NCBI GenBank assembly: GCA_002733495.1
Contig: NVVV01000015.1
Location: 1-32,462, forward strand
Direction of reading: 5' to 3'
Source: Robiginitomaculum sp.
GTDB taxonomy: Bacteria; Pseudomonadota; Alphaproteobacteria; Caulobacterales; Maricaulaceae
Length of the DNA: 32,462 nucleotides
How positions within the stretch are numbered: position 1 is the stretch's first letter; each line of letters starts with the position of its first letter. Shown piece after piece: positions 24,920 to 32,462 of this stretch. A model generated the notes under the pieces. It did not search any database and was not told where the DNA came from. It saw nothing but the letters and a program-made list of their open reading frames with translations. The translations under genes and the position numbers were made by a program.

Positions 24920-25989
24920 GAATCCGAGGTCTTGGCCTGCAAGGGCACTGTATCCAGCACAACAAGGGCAATACGGTTAGTGCTGTCATCGGCAACGGCC
25001 ATCAGGCCCGCCGAAAACCCGGCACCACCAAAAGAACGCGATGATACGGCCAACGCCCCCGGGTTGGCCGCCCCCGGCGTGCTAAGTGCCTTGGGCGTGC
25101 TGAGCGTATAGAGCGGAAACAAGTTTTCATCATAAGCGCGCATATTGCCAGCAGCAGGATCAGAAATCAGGATGATAGATTTATCATCACGGATCATGGC
25201 AGTGACTTTGCCGGGGGCGCTTTCCACGCCCTGAAGCATGCGAATGGAGTCGTTTATCGACAGGCTGAACAGGCCGCCTTTTTGCCCGGTGGCCACGGCG
25301 TTCTTGCCCCATGCGGTACAATCACTAATGGCAATGGCTAACGTACCTTTTTTAATGGCCTCTGCGGTCAGAGCCGCAGCGCCTGTGTCACTGATTTTCC
25401 AGACCGCAAGGGATTTGTCACCTCGCCCAATCAGAAAAAACGGATCCTCGGCTTCTGTATCTACAGCGCAAAGGGCGGTGATATTATCCGCAGGCAGACC
25501 GGACACCGGGGCTTCGATTAATTGACCGCGGGCATCATCAACAATGAACGAGGCCAAAGTGCCATCGTCTTTTAACGCCAGCACAAGGCTGGTATTCAAT
25601 CCGCGCAGGTTAAAACCGGGAGAAGCGGCCAGCGCCGTCATGGTGCCGCCTTGCCATTGGCTGTCTTCTTCGCCTTCAATATCAATTACTTTCAATCCAC
25701 CATCACGGGCGGCAATCACCAGACGGCCTTCCCAGGGCACAGTGGCAACCGGGGCGAAGGTAATGGCATTGATATGCCCGTCAAATGGTCCAAGAGAGGC
25801 CGATGTGGAGACATCGACTTTGGGACCGGCCTTGGCGGCAGTGCCGTCGCCGGCGGGTGGCTCACATGCCGCCAACGCCAGAAGGCTGGTGCCTAGGAGC
25901 GCGGCGCGTCCCAGGGGCCACGCACGGCGATCGTCAGGCCGCTTTGTTGCAGGTTGAAATACAGGGTTTTTCCGTCGGGTCCAAAACAT
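24916..25989 (-). CDS. propeller-like lipoprotein, probable Tat substrate
   Basis: A 357-residue exported protein. Its signal region holds a twin arginine (RRAWPLG, 21-22), a hydrophobic stretch and a lipobox LAAC with Cys42, so it is probably a Tat-exported lipoprotein. The mature part is a series of beta-strand pairs separated by small loops (INAITFAPVA, GRLVIAARDGGLKVIDI, ITALCAV, FFLIGRGDKSLAVWKI, NAVATGQKGGLFSL), which looks like a beta-propeller of the WD40/phytase-like kind. I cannot assign an activity. ATG at 25989 makes a long n-region and a 97-base overlap with phoX; no strong ribosome binding site is seen. CTG at 25914 would give a short ordinary signal peptide and is an alternative. 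It is the second gene of a phoX operon. Confidence 0.7.
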   Translation of the reverse strand: MFWTRRKNPVFQPATKRPDDRRAWPLGRAALLGTSLLALAACEPPAGDGTAAKAGPKVDVSTSASLGPFDGHINAITFAPVATVPWEGRLVIAARDGGLKVIDIEGEEDSQWQGGTMTALAASPGFNLRGLNTSLVLALKDDGTLASFIVDDARGQLIEAPVSGLPADNITALCAVDTEAEDPFFLIGRGDKSLAVWKISDTGAAALTAEAIKKGTLAIAISDCTAWGKNAVATGQKGGLFSLSINDSIRMLQGVESAPGKVTAMIRDDKSIILISDPAAGNMRAYDENLFPLYTLSTPKALSTPGAANPGALAVSSRSFGGAGFSAGLMAVADDSTNRIALVVLDTVPLQAKTSDS

Positions 25990-27338
25990 GCGCCAGTAAA
26001 CTCGTTTTTCTGTTTCAGCGCAGAGCGCGCCAAAGTGTAAATGCGGCCATCCGGGGTGATGCCGCGTAAAAAATTATCGCCCTGTTTGCCGTCTTCACAG
26101 ACGATCATATCTCCCCAGGAGGCGATGGTAATGTTGTCTGCGTATTCCATCACAGAAGGGTCGGGGGATTCAACAAAAAGCTGCAGTCGGCCTGGATGGC
26201 GCGCCTCCAGCGAAGTGCCTTCAACGGGCGAGGGCACATAACGCCATATTTGTCCGATCTTGGCTGCCCCGCCATTGGTGCAGGCAAAATACATCTCGTC
26301 TTCGCCAAACCACATACCTTCGCCGCGGGTAAAAAGCGCCGCGCCGGCTTCAAGGCCGCGTAATTCCAGATCGTTATTGGGGTTGGTGACGTCGTCCAGA
26401 TCAACCCATTCGGTATACATCCAGTCGCCGGTATCAACCGTTGCCGCTTTGCCAGCCGGCCAGTTGCGCATGTCTTTGGTGGGGCTGCCCATAATGGCCA
26501 GGGCCTGTAATTTTCCGCCCATCGCAAGTTTTCCGGGCACATTTGGCAAAAACCGATACAAAAGACTGGGCTTTGAGCCATAATCCTGGGTCATATAAAC
26601 GATTGATGAGCGCGGATCGACGCAGGCGGCTTCGTGCTGAAAACGCCCCATATCGCGTAAAGGGACAGCCTTTTGCAAACCGCTTTGCGGATCGGCAATG
26701 ACCTCGAAGGCATAACCGTGATCTTGATAAATACCTGCTGATGGTTTGGCCTTGCGTATGGTTTCTTCGCAGGTGATCCAGCTGCCCCAGGGTGTCAGCC
26801 CCCCGGCGCAATTGTTATACGTGCCGCCCAGCGCCAGAAATTGCGATTGCACCCGCATGGAGCCTTCATCAACCACCATGGCGGTGACACCGCCCGAAAG
26901 CTGTCGCCCTTTTGGGCCATGATCGTAAAGCTTGGTGGTGTCCACCCTGTCCAGATATTTATCCTTGCGGCCAAAGGCACTTATCGACTGATTGGAGGGG
27001 GGCAGTTCACGTTTCAGATCACCGGGCGCGATTTCATGATTGCGCATCAAGATGGTTTTACCGTCTTTGGTGGCAAAAGCGGCCATGCCGTCCGGGTCAG
27101 CGGGCAGCAGAAGGCCATCATCCATGGGATCACCCATGCGCGATAATATGCGATATTCAAACCCTTTGGGCAGGTCCAAAACCCCCTCAGGGTCGCTTTT
27201 TAACGGGCCATATTTGTCGGTGGCGATGGGGAAAACCTGTCCTTTGCCCTTCGGTGAGCAGGCGGCCAAGGCAGCCAGACCGGCAAAGGCCGTTGACACA
27301 CTGGCCGTGGACAAAAAGGTGCGGCGGGAAAAGCTCAT
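25893..27338 (-). CDS. PhoX-family (DUF839) exported phosphatase-like lipoprotein
   Basis: A 481-residue protein with a Tat signal SRRTFLS (residues 4-10) and a lipobox LAAC with Cys27, so probably a folded, membrane-attached periplasmic or surface protein. The DUF839/PhoX core is evident: LPKGFEYRILSRMGDPM, ILMRNHEIAPGD, YNNCAGGLTPWGSWITCEET, DMGRFQHEAACVD and MIVCEDGKQGDNFLRG. In true PhoX enzymes these segments bind an iron-calcium cofactor used to cleave phosphate esters; the NCAGG cysteine, FQHEA glutamate and CEDG acid positions are conserved here. Whether it is a real alkaline phosphatase or a homologue is not decidable from sequence. It lies 163 bp from the start of the divergent S10 peptidase gene, and its 3' end overlaps the propeller lipoprotein gene. 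Confidence 0.85.
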   Translation of the reverse strand: MSFSRRTFLSTASVSTAFAGLAALAACSPKGKGQVFPIATDKYGPLKSDPEGVLDLPKGFEYRILSRMGDPMDDGLLLPADPDGMAAFATKDGKTILMRNHEIAPGDLKRELPPSNQSISAFGRKDKYLDRVDTTKLYDHGPKGRQLSGGVTAMVVDEGSMRVQSQFLALGGTYNNCAGGLTPWGSWITCEETIRKAKPSAGIYQDHGYAFEVIADPQSGLQKAVPLRDMGRFQHEAACVDPRSSIVYMTQDYGSKPSLLYRFLPNVPGKLAMGGKLQALAIMGSPTKDMRNWPAGKAATVDTGDWMYTEWVDLDDVTNPNNDLELRGLEAGAALFTRGEGMWFGEDEMYFACTNGGAAKIGQIWRYVPSPVEGTSLEARHPGRLQLFVESPDPSVMEYADNITIASWGDMIVCEDGKQGDNFLRGITPDGRIYTLARSALKQKNEFTGACFGPDGKTLYFNLQQSGLTIAVRGPWDAPRS

Positions 27339-27501
27339 GGTGCGACTCAGCTCTTTGATTGTTATGCCCCTCTATATGTCATGTTGAGCGTGACGAGAAT
27401 ATGGCAAAGGAGGCGGTGTTTTGACCAAATGTCATGAACCCGGTAACACTGGCTTTTCTGGAAGTTATCACGGCATGATTTTAGCCACGTTAGGGATCAC
27501 C

Positions 27502-29052
27502 ATGGGTATCAAGAATATTATAACGGCAGTTATGTTTTGCGTTCTGTTCGCACTGCCCGCCTTTGCAGAGGATGCAAAGGTGGATAAAGCCAAGACCGCC
27601 AAGACAGAGAAAAGCAAACCCATCCCTGATCCAACGCAATTTATCACCAAACACAAGGGACGCTTTAATGGCCAGCCGATCGAATATACGGCTACGGCGG
27701 GCGAAACTTATGTGCAGGGCAAGGATGGCAAGCCAAAGGTCAGTATTTTTACCTTCGCCTATACCAAAACCAATCTGGCCAAGGGCGAAGTGCGCCCGGT
27801 TACGTTTTTGTGGAATGGTGGGCCGGGGTCTGCTTCTACCTGGCTGCACATGGGCACCTTTGGGCCAAAACGAGTTGCGGTGCCCAGCAATGCCAAACAC
27901 GCCGGGCCGCCGCCTTACCCCATTCTGGATGCGCCGGGCACCATTTTGGACGTGACGGATCTGGTATTTGTTGACCCGGTGGGCACCGGCTTTTCCCGCG
28001 CCCTTGGTGATCATGAGAACAAGGAGTTTTGGGGCCTGAACGAAGATGCCCGCTCCATGGCAGAATTTATACGCACCTGGGTGACCAAAAACGGCCGCTG
28101 GAATTCTCCGCGATTTCTTCTGGGTGAAAGTTATGGCACCACCCGTGCCGCTGCGGTTTCCAAATTGCTGGAGGGCGAATTTATGATGAGCCTGAATGGT
28201 ATTATTTTTGTTTCTCAGGCGCTCGATTACCAGGGATCATCGCCTTATATAGAAAATAACCTGATCGCCCATGTCACCTATTTGCCGACCATGGCCGCAG
28301 CGGCCTGGTATCATCATAAAGTCAATCCCAGGCCGGATAATCTGGATGACTTTCTGACCGAGGCTCGGGCCTTTGCAACGGATGAGCTGTTACCTGCCTT
28401 GTTTAAGGGTACGGCGCTGGATGATAAGACCCATGCGCATATTCGCGATCGTCTGGCCTATTACACGGGCCTCACGCCGGAATATATCGAGCGCGCGAAT
28501 TTGCGCATAAACGGCTTTCGCTTTGCCAAGGAGCTTTTTCGTAAAGAGGGACTGGCTGTTGGCCTGCTGGATGCGCGCTATACCACCGATGACATTGATG
28601 ATCTGACAGCAGACCCGGCGGGGGATGCGGCCAGCATTGCCATTTCCAGCGCGTTCAAATCGGCGCAAATGGACTATATGTACAATGATCTTGGGGTGAA
28701 CTGGGACCGGATATATCAGGTGTCGGCTGATGATGCGTTAAATAATGAATGGCGCTGGCGCACAGTGCCGGACGGCGAAGCCTATGAGCCGGTGTATGTA
28801 AATACGGCTGGTGATTTATCGGTGGCGTTGCGCCATAATCCATCCCTTAAAGTGCTGGTGGCCTCCGGCTATTATGATTTGGTCACCCCGTTTTTTGATG
28901 CGGAATACACGCTGAACCGCCACGGCATCAAAGCCGACAAGATTATCTATAAATACTTTGGCGGTGGTCACATGATGTATGTGAACGGGCCATCAAGAGC
29001 GCAATTACTGAAGGATACGCGAGAGTTTATTTCTGGGCAGGTGATAAAGTAA
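27502..29052 (+). CDS. S10 serine carboxypeptidase-like secreted peptidase
   Basis: A 516-residue secreted alpha/beta-hydrolase of peptidase family S10, which removes C-terminal residues from peptides at acidic to neutral pH. The signal peptide is clear (hydrophobic to about residue 22, AFA|E), followed by a Lys/Ala-rich linker. The catalytic triad is in place: S210 in LGESYGTTRA, D459 in YYDLVTPFF and H490 in GGGHMMY. The oxyanion-hole stretch VTFLWNGGPGSAS and VDPVGTGFSRA are diagnostic. ATG at 27502 is chosen because AGGGATCACC precedes it and the signal then starts at residue 1; a TTG at 27421 is open but adds an unlikely N-terminus. It is convergent with the TolB-TPR gene. A peptide-scavenging role is likely. 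Confidence 0.9.
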   Translation: MGIKNIITAVMFCVLFALPAFAEDAKVDKAKTAKTEKSKPIPDPTQFITKHKGRFNGQPIEYTATAGETYVQGKDGKPKVSIFTFAYTKTNLAKGEVRPVTFLWNGGPGSASTWLHMGTFGPKRVAVPSNAKHAGPPPYPILDAPGTILDVTDLVFVDPVGTGFSRALGDHENKEFWGLNEDARSMAEFIRTWVTKNGRWNSPRFLLGESYGTTRAAAVSKLLEGEFMMSLNGIIFVSQALDYQGSSPYIENNLIAHVTYLPTMAAAAWYHHKVNPRPDNLDDFLTEARAFATDELLPALFKGTALDDKTHAHIRDRLAYYTGLTPEYIERANLRINGFRFAKELFRKEGLAVGLLDARYTTDDIDDLTADPAGDAASIAISSAFKSAQMDYMYNDLGVNWDRIYQVSADDALNNEWRWRTVPDGEAYEPVYVNTAGDLSVALRHNPSLKVLVASGYYDLVTPFFDAEYTLNRHGIKADKIIYKYFGGGHMMYVNGPSRAQLLKDTREFISGQVIK

Positions 29053-29072
29053 TGAATGGTAGCCATTGTCTT

Positions 29073-30548
29073 TCAGGGAACATTTGTAGCTGGCCACAGC
29101 TCTTCAAGCACTTTGATACGCCTTTGACCTTCCTTTGGGTCCGGGTGGGCGCCAATATTGGCGGATATACTTTGCACCGTTACGTCCGGTTGCAGTTCAA
29201 GCGTTTTTTTAATCGCTTCTTTTGCTTCGTTGCGCCGCCCAAGTGCGTCCAGTGTAATGGCCATAAAAACATGAGGTAAGTGGTAGCCCGGAGCAATTTC
29301 ATTAACATGCAGCAGCAGTTTTTCTGCCTGTTTATGGTCTCCCTGCATGGATTTGGATATGGCCCGATACCAGGGTGCGAAGAATGAAGCTATCCCGTTT
29401 GGCGCCATATTTTCCAACGTATCAAGTGCTTTTTCAGCTTCTTCAAAACGTCCTACATAGGCATAAACCTGCGCCAGTGTGAAATAGACATCCGGGAAGT
29501 TAGGGTTGATTTGCAGTGCTTTTAGACACAGCTTTTCAGCACGTTCATTTTTGCCGATATACCCAAGGGCAGCGGCACTAAGATTAAGATTGAAGGGGTC
29601 TTCGGGAGCTAAACTTAACCCATATTGCAAATGCTCTTTAGCCTCTTCTAAATCTGCTCGCCAATTATCGGAAACACCATTGGTGACCTTCATATTCAAC
29701 AGCCATGCTATCAAGGAATGAGCATAGGCATAATCCGGTTCTTTTTGTGCAGTTTTGCGCAGGGCATTGATGGCATCTTCCAGAAAACCACCGTAGTTTT
29801 TATCTTTGAAGCCGAAATCCAAAAGCAGGGCTTTTTGCACGACTTGCCAGGCACTCAGTGAGCTGGGTTTAAGTTTGCGGGCGCGGTTCGCTTCGGCTTT
29901 CGTCAGGTTGGCCCCAAGGGCAGAGGTAATGGCGTCGATCACTTCGTCCTGAACATCAAACAGGGTGTCAGTCGGGCGATCGTATTTCTCGGCCCAGATG
30001 TGGTCGCCGGTTTTGGCCTCAATCAATTGCACAGTAATACGAATGCGTTTGCCCATGGGACGCACGCTGCCTTCGGCCACATAGTCCACGCCAAGGGTTT
30101 TTCCGACTTCGCGGATGTCCGGTGATGTGCCTTTATAACTAAACGTAGAGGTGCGCGATTTTACCGATAAATGCTGGCTAAACGACAGGCCGGTAATGAT
30201 GTCTTCGGTCATACCATCAGCGAAATACTCATTTTCCTTGTCCCCCGACATGTTGACGAACGGCAAAACCGCAATGCCGGGCTTTTTGTCTTTTTCGATT
30301 TTTGGCGGCGCGTTGGAACCAGATTTAGAAACATTAGTATCCTGCGCCCATGCCAGAAGCACAACCAGTGGAAAGCCCAGAGTAAGAAACACCAGCACCG
30401 TCTGGTCCAGCCAGTCCGGCAGTTTTGCGGTCGTTTCAATGGCGATAGCGGCCTGCAAAACCAGCCAGGATGCACCCACATAGATAGCGCCAAATTGCAC
30501 CACTTTGCGTTTCCATAGTTCTTTGAAGAATTCAGACAGTGTTTGCAT
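29073..30548 (-). CDS. membrane TolB/FlgO-like domain protein with TPR repeats
   Basis: A 491-residue protein with two N-terminal hydrophobic segments (about 17-37 and 49-68), a domain at about 90-215 resembling the TolB N-terminal/FlgO fold (IAVLPFVNMSGDKENEYFADGMTEDI, then YVAEGSVRPMGKRIRITVQL and GDHIWAEKYDRPTDTLFDVQDEV), and about four to six TPR-like helical repeats to the end (e.g. PDVYFTLAQVYAYVGRFEEA). The same domain pair occurs in CadC-like regulators and adenylate-cyclase-type proteins, but here no DNA-binding or cyclase domain precedes it. It therefore is likely a membrane scaffold or sensor. GAGGG lies just before the ATG. Convergent with the S10 peptidase gene, with 20 bases between stops. 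Confidence 0.85.
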   Translation of the reverse strand: MQTLSEFFKELWKRKVVQFGAIYVGASWLVLQAAIAIETTAKLPDWLDQTVLVFLTLGFPLVVLLAWAQDTNVSKSGSNAPPKIEKDKKPGIAVLPFVNMSGDKENEYFADGMTEDIITGLSFSQHLSVKSRTSTFSYKGTSPDIREVGKTLGVDYVAEGSVRPMGKRIRITVQLIEAKTGDHIWAEKYDRPTDTLFDVQDEVIDAITSALGANLTKAEANRARKLKPSSLSAWQVVQKALLLDFGFKDKNYGGFLEDAINALRKTAQKEPDYAYAHSLIAWLLNMKVTNGVSDNWRADLEEAKEHLQYGLSLAPEDPFNLNLSAAALGYIGKNERAEKLCLKALQINPNFPDVYFTLAQVYAYVGRFEEAEKALDTLENMAPNGIASFFAPWYRAISKSMQGDHKQAEKLLLHVNEIAPGYHLPHVFMAITLDALGRRNEAKEAIKKTLELQPDVTVQSISANIGAHPDPKEGQRRIKVLEELWPATNVP

Positions 30549-30604
30549 ATGACCCTCAGCCGCACATTATGCGGTATTGGTGTGCATTGCCAATAAAACC
30601 TTGG

Positions 30605-30724
30605 TTATTCTTTGTCTTCCAAAAGCATCCCGTCATCTTTCATCACCACATAAATGGCGGGGATGACCAGTACGGTTAGAAGGTTTGAGGAGGCAAGCCA
30701 AAGAGCAAAATAAAGTGCAAAGCC
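30605..30724 (-). pseudogene. C-terminal remnant of an RND-type exporter
   Basis: Reading the minus strand from 30724 gives 39 codons and a stop: GFALYFALWLASSNLLTVL and then VIPAIYVVMKDDGMLLEDKE. The SNLLTVLVIPAIYVV stretch closely resembles the last transmembrane helix of RND/AcrB-type exporters, which is normally residue 950 or later of a long protein. There is no start codon or upstream part: the remnant follows directly after the stop of tetR (TAA TAA) in the same frame. It is not translated on its own. The sequence is best explained as the tail left by a deletion. Confidence 0.6.
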
Positions 30725-30727
30725 TTA

Positions 30728-31354
30728 TTATGTAACGGCACTAAAAAAGAGCTTTAGCTCCTTTTGTAATTTCTTATCTATATGCTTTTCACCGAACATA
30801 CCGGCCATGAGAAAATGCTGGAACATTCCATCCAGTAACCAATAGGCTTGTTGAGGAGAGGTGGGTGATTTTTTTCCGCTTAATGATTCTAGGTGATGAA
30901 TAACCACAGTGACCATATTGCTGAGTTCCTCTTCAATTCCCCCCACTGTTTTTTGGAAAGTTTCATCAAACAGGCTCTGGATCTTTGAGTCATACCAGAG
31001 ACGGTGAACGTCCTGATCCTCAGTAATAGCGTGAACAAAAATATCAATGAATTGATCAACAAACTCTTTTGTCGAAAGGGGTTTTGTGGTCAGATCAAGA
31101 AGGTCAGAAATAAATTTCCGTTTATACCGTCTGGTACAGTATTGAATCAGGGCAGATTTATCCTCAAAATAATAACTTAATGAGCCCAGAGAAATATCTG
31201 CTTGTGCTGCGATGTCACGCAAGCTGGTTTTCGCATAGCCTTTTTTTGCCAAAGCCTCCAAGGCTTTATCGGCAATTTCCTTGCGTCGTTCAACGAATTT
31301 ATTTGGCTGGTTAATACGCTGTTCAACGAAAGATTTTCGATTGGGCTTAGACAC
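30728..31354 (-). CDS. TetR-family transcriptional regulator
   Basis: A 208-residue one-component regulator with an N-terminal TetR HTH (about residues 23-70: RRKEIADKALEALAKKGYAK, then SLRDIAAQADISLGSLSYYF) and a helical ligand-binding and dimerisation domain. GTG at 31354 is preferred because GGGAG lies seven bases upstream and the earlier part of the open frame does not resemble the family. Its ligand is unknown. The gene is divergent from the TonB receptor gene on its right, which it may control, and it is followed directly by the remnant of an RND-type exporter, a common original target of TetR repressors. Confidence 0.88.
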   Translation of the reverse strand: MSKPNRKSFVEQRINQPNKFVERRKEIADKALEALAKKGYAKTSLRDIAAQADISLGSLSYYFEDKSALIQYCTRRYKRKFISDLLDLTTKPLSTKEFVDQFIDIFVHAITEDQDVHRLWYDSKIQSLFDETFQKTVGGIEEELSNMVTVVIHHLESLSGKKSPTSPQQAYWLLDGMFQHFLMAGMFGEKHIDKKLQKELKLFFSAVT

Positions 31355-31707
31355 AAAATAGCTCCCATAGGGTGTGTTAAAATTTCGATACGAGGTGGTT
31401 AACAGGTGCGCTCTATCCACGGTATTGCTTGAGATGCCGATAAAGTTAGGCAATCAACAAGCTTTAGCACTTTGTGTCTTGCAAACTTCGATGAGCGCAT
31501 AGCTTTTTCCTGAACTTTGACGGCTTTACCGCGTTGGTTTTCACTTTTCTGTGACAATTAAGAGCACAAAAAAAAAGCAGGTACAATAATAATAATTCAA
31601 AATATTAAAAAAAATGGACAAATGTTCTAATTTTACGTAACAAGAGTAATAATTTGAAATTCACTCTGTTTTTAAAACGAAGTCATAGCACAAAAAGGGG
31701 ATTCATT
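31355..31707. other. AT-rich divergent promoter region of tetR and the second TonB receptor
   Basis: No gene is supported in these 353 bases, which are among the most AT-rich in the window after about 31550. Symmetric elements include TTACGTAA (8-bp palindrome, about 31634-31641) and the imperfect GGACA-aa-TGTTC (about 31615-31626). Either could be a TetR operator. I could not identify a convincing -35/-10 pair for either direction. Confidence 0.4.
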
Positions 31708-32462
31708 ATGCGTGCTCAAAACCAGGAAGTTACGAATAGCAAAGGGACGTGTCTGCGTATTATTGTTGGTGCCCTAATGTGCACCTGCGCGCCTGTGATG
31801 GCTTATGCGCAGGAAGCAACGCCACCTGATGCCGAGGCTTACAGCCTGGATACAATTGTTGTGACGGCTCAAAAAAGAGCGGAAAATATGCAAGATGTTC
31901 CAATTGCGATTACGGCATTTGACGCGAAAAGCCTTGAAGAAAGCGGTTTTAATGATATTGCCGACATATCCCAGCAGGTTCCCAGCCTGTCGGTAAACAC
32001 GCATTTTGCTTATGCTAATCCAAAGATTTATTTGCGTGGCGTTGGTAATAATGAATACCAGGCAAACGCTGTGGGTGCGGTCTCTGTTTATCAGGATGAG
32101 ATTTATCTGGCGGCGGCCTCTGGGCAATTGTTTCAGTTTTTTGATCTTCAATCTGTTGAAGTTCTCAAGGGCCCTCAGGGCACCCTATATGGGAAAAACA
32201 CAACGGGTGGGGCCATATTGGTCAAGGCGAAACAGCCAGATGGCACATTTACAGGTAACCTAAGTGTATCGCGTGGTAATTTTAACGCTACTGATATTGC
32301 GGGTGGGGTGAGCTTCCCCATTATAGAAGACAAATTGGCGGCCCGCGTTGCGTTTGTCTCAAACAACAGAGACGGTTTTATAACCAATACTTTCGTTGAT
32401 GCGGCTGGAATCGGGCGCAATAAAGACGGCGTCAATGATCGCGGCTCTGAAGCCGCCAGGGC
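31708..32462 (+). CDS. TonB-dependent receptor, 5' part (cut by window end)
   Basis: The first 251 codons of an outer-membrane TonB-dependent receptor; the gene continues beyond the window. AAGGGG lies seven bases before the ATG. The signal peptide ends near residue 34 (MAYA|Q), and the TonB box DTIVVTA is at 48-54. The plug domain shows QDVPIAITAFDAKSLEESG, LRGVGNN, VYQDEIYLAAASG, VEVLKGPQGTLYGKNTTGGA and the start of the barrel (GNLSVSRGNFNATDIAGGVS). It is of the same broad group as the complete receptor at 9428-11827, but the plug differs enough to suggest another substrate. Divergent from tetR. Confidence 0.93.
   Translation, partial: MRAQNQEVTNSKGTCLRIIVGALMCTCAPVMAYAQEATPPDAEAYSLDTIVVTAQKRAENMQDVPIAITAFDAKSLEESGFNDIADISQQVPSLSVNTHFAYANPKIYLRGVGNNEYQANAVGAVSVYQDEIYLAAASGQLFQFFDLQSVEVLKGPQGTLYGKNTTGGAILVKAKQPDGTFTGNLSVSRGNFNATDIAGGVSFPIIEDKLAARVAFVSNNRDGFITNTFVDAAGIGRNKDGVNDRGSEAAR

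Noticed and set aside
27339..27421. Possible Pho box (TGTCAT with a second TGAC-like half) upstream of the PhoX-type gene
   Set aside because: Only one half site matches well and the spacing is wrong for the 7-4-7 direct repeat; not enough to call.
29052..29279. 75-codon open frame overlapping the S10 peptidase stop
   Set aside because: It lies antisense to the TPR end of the TolB/FlgO-like gene and has no binding site.
31567..31576. A-run in the tetR/TonB receptor gap as a phase-variable tract
   Set aside because: It is far from any start codon or recognisable promoter box, within an AT-rich stretch where A-runs are expected.
1..32462. CRISPR array, prophage, rRNA genes or a second toxin-antitoxin pair
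   Set aside because: No regularly spaced direct repeats, phage structural genes, rRNA sequence or other toxin-antitoxin gene pair was seen on either strand.

Overview
The window reads as chromosomal DNA from an alphaproteobacterium. The evidence is a metG of the long alphaproteobacterial type, the core run bamE / ubiquinol-cytochrome c chaperone / plsX / fabH / ihfA / merR, a K+-insensitive type H+-pyrophosphatase, Cox15-type haem A synthase, ZapE, and large TonB-dependent receptors whose TonB boxes read DTIIVTA or DTIVVTA. I cannot name a genus. Gene density is high, most intergenic gaps are short, and base composition is moderate in GC with AT-rich patches at about 1-180 and 31450-31700.

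Layout. 262-4317: a D-aminoacylase-type amidohydrolase, a small DUF1761-like membrane protein and metG, closed by a two-way terminator. 4373-7859: an NTF2-like protein with a Met/Asp-rich tail, then an unrecognised membrane cassette (four-helix coiled-coil protein, abutting membrane-anchored vWA-like protein, small two-helix protein). 7876-11827: a GT4 glycosyltransferase and a complete TonB-dependent receptor. 11938-16468: an A-type Fe-S carrier, ZapE, a membrane-tethered thioredoxin-fold protein and hppA. 16474-16667: two alphaproteobacterial-style palindromic repeats between hppA and a terminator. 16700-18061: a secreted Cys-rich protein with a DUF11-like segment, preceded by two adjacent palindromes and a run of nine G next to its start codon. 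18102-18718: a higBA toxin-antitoxin module with a readable promoter and operator.

18776-23107 is the conserved core block: bamE (divergent), cytochrome bc1 chaperone, plsX-fabH with a 4-bp overlap, ihfA, a MerR-family gene that appears to start at CTG, and tRNA-Pro(GGG) with a clear promoter. 23151-29052 is mostly envelope and export: a small secreted protein, haem A synthase, a pair of overlapping genes for a propeller-like lipoprotein and a PhoX/DUF839 Tat lipoprotein, and an S10 serine carboxypeptidase. 29073 to the end: a TolB/FlgO-TPR membrane protein, a 39-codon remnant of an RND-type exporter lying directly behind a TetR regulator, and the 5' part of a second TonB-dependent receptor divergent from tetR.

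The most noteworthy items are the three-gene membrane/vWA cassette, the exporter scar behind tetR, the CTG start of the merR gene, the poly-G tract at the start of the secreted Cys-rich gene, and a higB toxin that may be translated from a leaderless GTG-start mRNA. No CRISPR array, insertion sequence, phage gene or rRNA was seen.
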